DNA from: Streptomyces sp. NBC_00464
GTDB lineage: Bacteria; Actinomycetota; Actinomycetes; Streptomycetales; Streptomycetaceae
Length of the DNA stretch: 64,000 nucleotides
Reading direction: 5' to 3'
Assembly (NCBI RefSeq): GCF_036013915.1
Contig: NZ_CP107899.1
Location: 7,530,001-7,594,000 of the forward strand
This document shows, piece by piece, positions 10,234 through 17,397 of this stretch. The position numbers and the translations under genes were made by a program. Numbering within the stretch: position 1 is the stretch's first letter; each line of letters begins with the position of its first letter. The notes under the pieces were generated by a model. The model saw only the letters and a program-made list of their open reading frames with translations, ran no database searches and had not been told where the DNA came from.

Positions 10234-10638
10234 TTGTCTGTCGAGTTGAATCACACGATCGTCCACGCCCGGTCCAACCGGGAATCCGCCGAGTTCCTGG
10301 CTCATCTTCTGGATCTCGAAGTAGGCACGGAGTGGGGTCCGTTCATTCCGGTCTCGCTCAGCAACGGCGTCACGCTGGACTTCGCCACCATTCCGGCCGA
10401 ATCGATCACCCCGCAGCATTACGCCTTTCTCATCGGCGACGCCGAGTTCGACGTCGCGCTGCAGCGTATTGAGGCGGCGGGAGTGACGTACTACGCCGAT
10501 CCGCACCTCAAGCAGCCCGGCGAGATCAACCGCCACCACGGCGGGCGCGGGCTGTATTTCATGGATCCCGCAGGTCACGGCATGGAGATCATCACGCGCC
10601 CGTACGGAAGTCACGAAGTGACGCCCGCGGCGTCGTAA
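10234..10638 (+). CDS. VOC-family (glyoxalase/dioxygenase fold) protein
   Basis: 134-residue protein of the vicinal oxygen chelate superfamily, metal-using enzymes or binding proteins built of beta-alpha-beta-beta-beta units. It starts SVELNHTIVHA (metal His in the first strand). It then has LDFATIP, QHYAFLI and the C-terminal GLYFMDPAGHGMEIITRPYG, a typical last unit with a metal-ligand Glu. The start chosen is TTG 10234, 9 bases after GGAGG, because it places the conserved first strand at the N-terminus. An ATG at 10195 would add 13 atypical residues. Substrate unknown. Confidence 0.8.
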   Translation: MSVELNHTIVHARSNRESAEFLAHLLDLEVGTEWGPFIPVSLSNGVTLDFATIPAESITPQHYAFLIGDAEFDVALQRIEAAGVTYYADPHLKQPGEINRHHGGRGLYFMDPAGHGMEIITRPYGSHEVTPAAS

Positions 10639-10776
10639 GGCCGCTCCCGCGTCCTTCTCCGCACGCGCGCGGTCGCGCCCTGTGCCGGTCGGCTGCCGCG
10701 GCTCCGACGGAGCCGCGGCAGTGCTGTTCCCGCTGTTCGTCAGGGCTCGCTCTCGCGGAAGCTTGTACGCAAGGAT

Positions 10777-10808
10777 TTGACTAGTCATATTCTTGAGTAC
10801 GATGTACT
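10777..10808 (+). promoter_or_regulatory. Candidate promoter and operator of the PadR gene
   Basis: TTGACT (10777-10782) overlaps the palindrome TGACTAGTCA (10778-10787). It is followed by AGTAC-GAT-GTACT (10796-10808), a dyad positioned where the -10 element should be. This arrangement suits repression by a dimer such as the PadR protein encoded just downstream. Confidence 0.5.
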
Positions 10809-10862
10809 GCGGCCGGTGTCACCGGGCTGACGGGCGAGGGGCGAGAGAGGGAGGCTGCTTCG

Positions 10863-11432
10863 ATGGCCTTGCGACATGCCGTGCTGGCGGCGCTGCTGGA
10901 CGGCGAGTACAGCGGATACCAGCTGGCGAAGGCGTTCGACATCGGCGTGGCGAACTTCTGGCACGCCCTGCCCCAGCAGCTGTACACCGAACTGGCCAGG
11001 CTGGAGAAGGAAGGGCTGGTCGTGGGCCGCCAGGTGGTTCAGGAGACCCGGCCCAACAAGCGACTCTTCCACGTCACCGACGCCGGGCGGGACGAGCTGG
11101 AGAAGTTCGCCGCAACGCCGTCGAAGCCGTCGTTCATCCGCGACGACCTCCTCGTCAAGGTCCAGTCGGCCGACGGCATCGGCACCGCGCAGGTGATCGA
11201 ACAGCTCGAAGAGCGTGTGTCCGCGGCCGAGGCGAAGATCGAGCTTCTCGACAAGCTGCTGCGGCAGATGCGCGGGGACGCCGACGAAGAGGAGTTCCTC
11301 CGCCACGGCGACCGGATCGGGCCGTACCTCACGTGCCTGCGCGGCGTGGCCTTCGAGCAGGGCCACCGGGACTGGTGCCTGCGGACCACCGCCGTGCTGC
11401 GGGAGAGGCAGGCAGCCCATGCAGAGCGGTGA
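10863..11432 (+). CDS. PadR-family transcriptional regulator
   Basis: 189-residue regulator. The N-terminal winged helix (residues 1-80) has the PadR pattern ALRHAVLAALLDGEYSGYQLAKAF, LYTELARLEKEGLV and the wing RLFHVTDAGRDEL. The C-terminal half is a helical coiled-coil dimer domain (VIEQLEERVSAAEAKIELLDKLL). The gene is translationally coupled to the following SGNH hydrolase by a 14-base overlap. The dyad AGTAC-GAT-GTACT lies upstream. Ligand unknown. Confidence 0.9.
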   Translation: MALRHAVLAALLDGEYSGYQLAKAFDIGVANFWHALPQQLYTELARLEKEGLVVGRQVVQETRPNKRLFHVTDAGRDELEKFAATPSKPSFIRDDLLVKVQSADGIGTAQVIEQLEERVSAAEAKIELLDKLLRQMRGDADEEEFLRHGDRIGPYLTCLRGVAFEQGHRDWCLRTTAVLRERQAAHAER

Positions 11433-12201
11433 GTTCCTGAGGTACGTCGCGCTGGGCGACAGCCAGACCGAAGGCATCGGCGACGGCGACGACACCGTGG
11501 GCCTGCGGGGCTGGGCGGACCGGTTCGCCGAGCATGTCGCGGCGTCCAACCCCGGCCTTCAGTACGCGAATCTGGCCGTTCGAGGACGTGTCGCCGGTCA
11601 GGTGCACAGGGAGCAGCTGGGCCCCGCGCTGGCCCTGCGCCCCGACCTGGCCACCGTCGTCGCCGGGGTCAATGACGTGCTCCGGCCGCGGTTCGACGCC
11701 GCAGAGGTGGTCGGGCACCTGGAGGAGATGTTCGCCGCGCTGACGGCCGCCGGGGCCCAGGTGGCAACGCTGACCTTCCCCGACGTGGGAAAGATCGCGC
11801 CTGCCGCCCGGCCCCTCGGGTCCCGGGTGTCGGACCTCAACACCCATATCCGTGCCGCGGCGGCCCGCCACGGGGTCGCGGTCGCCGAGATCGACCTGCA
11901 CCCGGTGGCCACCGATACGCGCCTGTGGAGCGTGGACCGGCTCCACACCAGCTCCCTCGGCCACGCGCGGATCGCTGCCGCCGTCGCCCAGGCCGTCGGC
12001 CTGCCCGGCAGCGACGACACCTGGACACACCCCCTTCCGCCCCAGGCGCTCCCCACGGGCCTGCGGTCCGCAGGAGCCGAACTGCGGTGGGCGGCCGCCT
12101 TCCTCGGCCCCTGGCTCGGACGCCGGCTGCGCGGTCGGTCGTCCGGCGACGGGCGTACCGCCAAGCGCCCGCAGCTCCTGCCGTTGAGCGACGGTTCCTG
12201 A
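11419..12201 (+). CDS. SGNH/GDSL hydrolase
   Basis: 260-residue esterase or lipase-like enzyme without a signal peptide. Block I is YVALGDSQTEGIGDG (Ser15). Block II is LAVRGRVAG, block III is VVAGVNDVLRP (the family Asn) and block V is SVDRLHTSSLGH with the catalytic Asp173 and His176. The C-terminal 60 residues (LRWAAAFLGPWLGRRLRGRS) are basic and amphipathic, which may allow membrane contact. Its start lies inside the end of the PadR gene, so expression is probably autoregulated through PadR. Substrate unknown. Confidence 0.88.
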   Translation: MQSGEFLRYVALGDSQTEGIGDGDDTVGLRGWADRFAEHVAASNPGLQYANLAVRGRVAGQVHREQLGPALALRPDLATVVAGVNDVLRPRFDAAEVVGHLEEMFAALTAAGAQVATLTFPDVGKIAPAARPLGSRVSDLNTHIRAAAARHGVAVAEIDLHPVATDTRLWSVDRLHTSSLGHARIAAAVAQAVGLPGSDDTWTHPLPPQALPTGLRSAGAELRWAAAFLGPWLGRRLRGRSSGDGRTAKRPQLLPLSDGS

Positions 12202-12279
12202 CGACCCGGGGCGCGTAACAGCGGGTGAGGCGGAAGCCGTCCGTACGCCGGCCGCTGTGGCCCATGGGCCGGACGTCCG

Positions 12280-12711
12280 TCAGCAGGCGTCGGGCGGGTC
12301 CCCTTCGTCCGGGACCTCGAACAGCCGCTGCGCCCGGTGTTCGTTCTTCTGCCGGAGCCCGGTGAGCCACGAGGGGGCGTCCTCAAGGGCGAGGCAGGGG
12401 CAGACGGCGCGGTGCGCGATGCGGCACCGGGTGCCGGGCAGCGGTTCGGCATCCCAGAGGTTCATGGCGGTGCCGTCCGGGGCGAGGATCCAGCGCCGGC
12501 GCGGCGGGACGGTGTGGGCGGCGACGACGACCCGGGGTTCGAGGAGGACCCAGTGCCCGTCGTAGCCGGTCGGATGGCGGTCCTGGACGAGGCCGCAGTG
12601 CGGGCAGTCGGGCGGGGCGGGCGGAGGCGGGGCGGTGGCACCTTCGAGGGCCGCCTGCGTCGCGTCGTCGGGTCGGTCCGGACCGGTGGCGGAATTCTCG
12701 ATGTCCCCCAT
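12280..12711 (-). CDS. DUF6083-like zinc-motif hypothetical protein
   Basis: 143-residue soluble protein. A Pro-rich N-terminus leads to CPHCG (about residue 36) and, later, RCRIAHRAVCPCL. The CPHC and CPC pairs suggest a zinc site. The middle (GHWVLLEPRVVVAAHTVPPRRRW, DGTAMNLWDAEPLPGTRC) matches my memory of the Streptomyces DUF6083 family, which is widespread and uncharacterised. Family name from recall, function unknown. Confidence 0.7.
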   Translation of the reverse strand: MGDIENSATGPDRPDDATQAALEGATAPPPPAPPDCPHCGLVQDRHPTGYDGHWVLLEPRVVVAAHTVPPRRRWILAPDGTAMNLWDAEPLPGTRCRIAHRAVCPCLALEDAPSWLTGLRQKNEHRAQRLFEVPDEGDPPDAC

Positions 12712-12953
12712 ACCCCACAGCGTCCATACAGGCCGTCGGGTCCGGTAGGCCGCAATCCGGCCGTACCGGGTCGGAAGAACCCGCGCGGTGTGCTGCCATG
12801 CACCGCGCGAGAAACGGACCGGACACAGCGGCGGTGGGTCGGTCGTCCTGCCCGAGTACCTGAGCGACCGGCGTTGTCAGTGGTCGCACGTAGGTTCAGT
12901 GGTGTTCCGCCGTTGTGGCGCGGACACCCCCTCGGTGCATAGGAGATGGTGCG

Positions 12954-13457
12954 TTGTCGGACTGGGAGAGGTCGAGCACGGCGCGGGTGACCGCCCCCGC
13001 GCGGCCACGCAAACTGGCCAAGGTCCCGTTCGTCGAGCTGGCCGGCGGGCGCCTGCAGGGCGTCGTGTCGAGCGGCTCGGACATCGGGCGGGTCTACGTC
13101 TCGTCGGTCGCCGCCGGCGCGTACGCGTTCGCCTGCAGCACCAACAACAACAGGCCCTGCGGCGGCGCGCGCGGTTCGTTCTGCAATCACATCAGGGCCC
13201 TGATCAACGAGGCGGTGCTCCAGTACGGCGCCGAGCGCGTGGCCGGCTATCTGAAGGTGGAGACCGCGGACGGGGAGCCGAGCGCGCAGACCATCGAGGC
13301 CTGCATGAGCGGGACCCGTCCCTCGCAGGGGGACACCAAGGACGCCGCCCCCGTATTCAGCCGCTTCCTGCGCCACCTGGCCTACCTCGAACTCGAGCCG
13401 AGCACCGCACCGTTGCCGGAGATGCAGTGGTTCCCGCCGACCAGGACGGTGGCGTGA
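12954..13457 (+). CDS. SWIM-like zinc-finger protein, first gene of the MoxR/vWA operon
   Basis: About 167 residues. A basic N-terminus leads to a beta-rich stretch and a putative zinc site of pattern C-x7-C-x7-C-x-H (Cys61, Cys69, Cys77, His79). Its CNHIRAL ending resembles the CxH half of SWIM domains. SWIM proteins accompany MoxR/vWA operons in many bacteria (for example the yeh cluster of E. coli), which supports the reading. The start is TTG 12954, seven bases after AGGAGA; GTG 12915 is an alternative without a site. The stop overlaps the next start (TGATG). The role is probably recognition of nucleic acid or protein, which is inference. Confidence 0.72.
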   Translation: MSDWERSSTARVTAPARPRKLAKVPFVELAGGRLQGVVSSGSDIGRVYVSSVAAGAYAFACSTNNNRPCGGARGSFCNHIRALINEAVLQYGAERVAGYLKVETADGEPSAQTIEACMSGTRPSQGDTKDAAPVFSRFLRHLAYLELEPSTAPLPEMQWFPPTRTVA

Positions 13458-14845
13458 TGCGCACCGATCTGCTCCTCGAATCCATTCCGGGGCTCGACGA
13501 GGCCCTGGAGGCCGTCGACTCCTTCGACCGGGCCCTCGTCGACGGTCTGCTGCGCCCCCGGCCCGACCGGGCCGCCGCCCTGGCAGAGTTCGCCCACGCC
13601 GTCGCGGGCACGCCACTGGCCGAGAGGGTCGCCGAGGCGGCCGGGAGGACCGCGGACGGATCCGCGGGCGAGGACGACTTCGTCGCCCTCGCAGCCGCCC
13701 GCACCGCGCTGCTCGGCTCCGTCCACGACGCGCTGATGAGTCGCGTCGAGGAAGCGATCGGCAGACCGGGCGGCGAGGCCGGAGTACCGGCACCTGAGAG
13801 CAGGGCCGCGGTGAATCTGCTCACGGCCGCTCGATCCTGGCTCGCCGATCTGGCCCGTGCCGGCTGGCAGGGAATGGACCACGACGTCGTCTCGGGGGCG
13901 GCGCCCGTCGTCGCCGCGATGCTCCCCGACCCCGCTCTGCGCCGGCTTGCGACCCTGCTCGACGGATTCGCAGCCGAACTCGCCGCGTCCTGCCCGGGTG
14001 CGTCTGCGAAACGGGTGCCGGCGCGCCGCTGGGCCGACCTGTGGTCGCGCGCGCTGCTGCTGACGCTGCCCGGTGCGGCCGAGGCGTCCGCGACGGACAC
14101 GGCCACCGGCCGGCTCCTGCCCCTCGGCGTCGACCTGCATGAACACCCCACCGCAGCGCAGGCCCAGGTCCACGCGGTGTTCGAGCCCGCCGACGGCACC
14201 GCTCCCCGTCTGGTGCGGGCCGGCATAGCGGTGCCCAAGCCCGACACGGTGGTCGGAGCCGGCGTCTGGCAGCTGCTCCGCCCGCACATGTCCCTTCTGG
14301 CCGCCGTCGGTGAGGGCCGCTCGATGGAGCTCGACGCCATGCCGGTCACCGGTGCGGGCGACCTGATCTGGAGCGAAGCACACGCACGTCAGGGCGAGCC
14401 CGCCGACGCCTTCGTCACCGCCAGGGTTGCCCTGCCCGCTGCCACCGACACGGTCACGGCACCCCTGGACCGCCATCCGGCGCGCATCGCCGTTCCCGTG
14501 TTCCTGGAGGGATATACCGTGCAACAGGACGACGGCACGCTGACCTTCACCGTGGCCGGTCATCCGCTGGAGGTCGACACCGACCGCATTCCGGCCGCCG
14601 GGCCGCTCACACCGGAAGCCGTCGCCGGGTCCGGCGCGTGCATCGCCCTGCTGCGTTGGGACGCAGGAGCCTACCGCCTCCAGCCCCTGGCCGTCGAGAC
14701 GACCGTACGGAAGAAGGCCGTCGCGCTGCACGCCGGTGGCTGGGCCGGCGGCACGACCGACAAAACCGGCGTCAGGGCCGAGAAGGCCGCCACCGACGCC
14801 ATGGCCGTACTCAGGGAGCGTGCGGGAAGGCTGCTGCGGAAATGA
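13457..14845 (+). CDS. Uncharacterised protein of the MoxR/vWA operon
   Basis: 462 residues with no family recognised from sequence alone. The N-terminal half is helical and Ala-rich (residues 1-200). The C-terminal half is mixed, with repeated strand patterns (IAVPVFLEGYTVQQDDGTLTFTVAGHPLEVDTD). No signal peptide or membrane helix. It starts within the stop of the SWIM-like gene and its own stop overlaps the vWA start, so all three are translationally coupled. In comparable operons this position is held by DUF5691-type proteins, but I cannot confirm that match. The likely role is a scaffold or substrate-recruiting partner. Confidence 0.8.
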   Translation: MRTDLLLESIPGLDEALEAVDSFDRALVDGLLRPRPDRAAALAEFAHAVAGTPLAERVAEAAGRTADGSAGEDDFVALAAARTALLGSVHDALMSRVEEAIGRPGGEAGVPAPESRAAVNLLTAARSWLADLARAGWQGMDHDVVSGAAPVVAAMLPDPALRRLATLLDGFAAELAASCPGASAKRVPARRWADLWSRALLLTLPGAAEASATDTATGRLLPLGVDLHEHPTAAQAQVHAVFEPADGTAPRLVRAGIAVPKPDTVVGAGVWQLLRPHMSLLAAVGEGRSMELDAMPVTGAGDLIWSEAHARQGEPADAFVTARVALPAATDTVTAPLDRHPARIAVPVFLEGYTVQQDDGTLTFTVAGHPLEVDTDRIPAAGPLTPEAVAGSGACIALLRWDAGAYRLQPLAVETTVRKKAVALHAGGWAGGTTDKTGVRAEKAATDAMAVLRERAGRLLRK

Positions 14846-16272
14846 CGGAGCACATGACCGACCAGTCGGCCCGGTCCGCGTCGGACCCGGCCGTGTCCCC
14901 GCGCACCCCCGAGGCCGACCCGCACGAGAACCGCCGCCAGGTCCTGTACTGGCGCCTCCTTGCCCGCCTCTTCGACCCCGAGGAGCAGCCCGCGCTGGAG
15001 TCGGCGAGCCTCGCCGTCGTCGAGGACCTCCGGTTGCCGTCCGCACTGCTGGACCCGCAGGCCTCGGTCGACTCGGTCGTGCAGCGCCACCCCGAGCTGG
15101 CCGACGAGTTCGACGGTCTGATGACCCCCGGGCCCGACGACGACGGCACCCGGGACCGGGCCGCGGAGGTGCGACGGGCGGCGCTGGTGTCGAAGGTGCT
15201 CCTCAACGTCTTCTCGTCCGGCTCCGGTACGGTCACCGCCGGACAACTGGCGCGCTGGCAGTCCGACGCGGGATGGCTGGAACGTGCGCTCGGCTGCACG
15301 CCCGGCGAACTGCGCGGCGGCCGCACCGGGGGAGGAGGCTCCGGGCGTGGTCCGCAGCCCGACCTCGCCCGGCTGATTCCCACGATCGGGCCCGAACTCG
15401 GCGCCCTCGAAGCCGACCTCGTCCGGCGGATGCACCTGCGTGAGGTGCTGGCCGACCCCGTCCTCGCGTCGCAGCTCACCCCCAGCATGTCGCTCATCGA
15501 ACAACTGCTGCGGGACAAGAACAACCTCTCGGGCATCGCTCTGGCCAACGCCAAGGCCCTGATCCGCCGCTTCGTCGACGAGGTCGCCGAAGTGCTGCGT
15601 ACCCAGGTGGAGAAGTCCACGGTGGGAGCCGTGGACCGCTCCGTCCCGCCCAAGCGCGTGTTCCGCAATCTCGACCTCGACCGCACGATCTGGAAGAACC
15701 TCACCAACTGGAGCCCGGAGGAGGAGCGGTTGTACGTCGACCGCCTCTACTACCGGCACACCGCGCGCAAGACGACACCCCAGCGGCTGATCGTCGTCGT
15801 GGACCAGTCGGGCTCGATGGTCGACTCGATGGTGAACTGCACCATCCTGGCGTCGGTCTTCGCCGGACTGCCGAAGGTGGACGTCCACCTGATCGCGTAC
15901 GACACCCAGGCGCTCGACCTCACCCCCTGGGTGCACGACCCCTTCGAGACCCTGCTCCGCACCAAGCTCGGCGGGGGAAACGACGGTCCCGTCGCGATGG
16001 CGATGGCCCGTCCGAAGATCACCGACCCCCAGGACACCGTGATGGTGTGGATCTCCGACTTCTACGAGTTCGACCGCTCCCAGCCGCTCTACGAGGGCAT
16101 CGAGGCCGTCCACCGCTCCGGAGTGAAGTTCATCCCCGTCGGCTCGGTCACCAGCTCCGGCCGCCAGGAGGTCAACCCCTGGTTCCGCGAGCGCTTCAAG
16201 GCCCTTGGCACGCCGGTGCTCTCCGGCCACATCCGCAAGCTCGTCCACGAGCTCAAGACGTTCCTCGCCTAG
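14842..16272 (+). CDS. von Willebrand factor A (CoxE-like) protein
   Basis: 476 residues. The N-terminal 300 residues are helical, with a Gly-rich linker (GGRTGGGGSGRGP) near 160. The vWA domain follows with the metal-ion-dependent adhesion motif DQSGSM (Asp321). A later Thr in the LRTKLGGGNDGP segment and Asp in MVWISDFYEF complete the usual metal site. Such proteins act as adaptors that bring targets to MoxR AAA+ ATPases. ATG 14842 overlaps the stop of the preceding gene; ATG 14854 is an alternative. The MoxR gene starts 12 bases downstream. Cytosolic. Confidence 0.92.
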   Translation: MTEHMTDQSARSASDPAVSPRTPEADPHENRRQVLYWRLLARLFDPEEQPALESASLAVVEDLRLPSALLDPQASVDSVVQRHPELADEFDGLMTPGPDDDGTRDRAAEVRRAALVSKVLLNVFSSGSGTVTAGQLARWQSDAGWLERALGCTPGELRGGRTGGGGSGRGPQPDLARLIPTIGPELGALEADLVRRMHLREVLADPVLASQLTPSMSLIEQLLRDKNNLSGIALANAKALIRRFVDEVAEVLRTQVEKSTVGAVDRSVPPKRVFRNLDLDRTIWKNLTNWSPEEERLYVDRLYYRHTARKTTPQRLIVVVDQSGSMVDSMVNCTILASVFAGLPKVDVHLIAYDTQALDLTPWVHDPFETLLRTKLGGGNDGPVAMAMARPKITDPQDTVMVWISDFYEFDRSQPLYEGIEAVHRSGVKFIPVGSVTSSGRQEVNPWFRERFKALGTPVLSGHIRKLVHELKTFLA

Positions 16273-16284
16273 AAAGGGCCTCTC

Positions 16285-17397
16285 ATGTCCGACCTGTTGC
16301 GCGCCCCCGCCGAGATCAAGTACGCCGAGGAACTGGCGTGGCTCGAGTCCGTCGACGACAGCCCCAAGCCCTTCTCCTGGCGGCTCTCCCCGAAGATGGT
16401 CCGCCTGTTCATCCTGGGCTCCGAACGTGCCGACGGCCTCGACCGGGAGATCACACAGAAGTGGTACGGCGACCGCAGTTTCGTCGAGCGCTCCATCGTG
16501 ACCCTGGCCTCCGACCGCGGACTGCTGCTCATCGGCGACCCCGGCACCGGCAAGAGCTGGCTGGCCGAGTTGCTGTCCGCCGCGATCTGCCGCAACTCCA
16601 CGCTGGTCGTGCAGGGCACGGCCGGTACCACGGAGGACCACATCAAGTACTCCTGGAACGTCTCCATGGTCATCGCCAAGGGACAGTCGCGGCAGTCCAT
16701 GATCCCCTCACCGATCATGACGGCGATGGAGGCCGGTGCGATCGGCCGCTTCGAGGAGCTGACCCGTTCCACCAGCGACGTCCAGGACGCGCTGATCTCG
16801 ATCCTGTCCGAGAAGTACATCTCGGTCCCCGAGCTGGACAGCGACAACATCGTCTTCGCCAAGCCCGGCTTCTCGATCATCGCCACGGCCAACAGCCGGG
16901 ACCGGGGTGTCAACGACCTGTCCTCGGCGCTCAAGCGTCGCTTCAACTTCGTACGCATCCCGGTGGTGACGAACAAGAAGAGCGAGGCGGAGATCGTCCG
17001 CTTCCGCACCGAGGAACTGCTGCGCCGCCACAGCATCGAGCTCGACGTGCCCCCGACGCTCCTCGACGTGCTGCTGCAGAGCTTCGCCGATCTGCGTGCC
17101 TCCGCGGCCGCGGCCGGCAGCGACGACGAGAAGCTGGAGTCCGCCCTGTCCACCGCCGAGCAGATCGGCGTGCTGGAGGACGCGATCCTGCACGGCAACT
17201 TCTTCGGTGAACGCGACCTGACCGCCCGCACCCTGGCATCCTCGCTCGTCGGCTCGCTGGCCCGGCGGGACCCCGAGGACCTGGCCATCCTCAACAAGTA
17301 CCTGCACGGCGTCGTCGAGCCCCGCAGCAAGGAAGAGGGCGGATCCTGGCCCGAGTTCCTGGAGGGCGGCCGCGAGACGATCGCCACCCTGTCATGA
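16285..17397 (+). CDS. MoxR-family AAA+ ATPase
   Basis: 370-residue ATPase. Walker A GDPGTGKS lies at residues 84-91. The MoxR region GAIGRFEELTRSTSDVQDALISILSEK holds Walker B-like and sensor positions, followed by SIIATANSRDRGVNDLSSALKRRF (sensor 1 Asn and arginine finger). The C-terminal lid helices include ALSTAEQIGVLEDAI. MoxR ATPases work as chaperones with vWA partners to activate or remodel targets. Here the partner gene is 12 bases upstream and the DUF5682-like gene overlaps the stop (ATGA). A weak AAGGG lies 9 bases before the start. Confidence 0.95.
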   Translation: MSDLLRAPAEIKYAEELAWLESVDDSPKPFSWRLSPKMVRLFILGSERADGLDREITQKWYGDRSFVERSIVTLASDRGLLLIGDPGTGKSWLAELLSAAICRNSTLVVQGTAGTTEDHIKYSWNVSMVIAKGQSRQSMIPSPIMTAMEAGAIGRFEELTRSTSDVQDALISILSEKYISVPELDSDNIVFAKPGFSIIATANSRDRGVNDLSSALKRRFNFVRIPVVTNKKSEAEIVRFRTEELLRRHSIELDVPPTLLDVLLQSFADLRASAAAAGSDDEKLESALSTAEQIGVLEDAILHGNFFGERDLTARTLASSLVGSLARRDPEDLAILNKYLHGVVEPRSKEEGGSWPEFLEGGRETIATLS

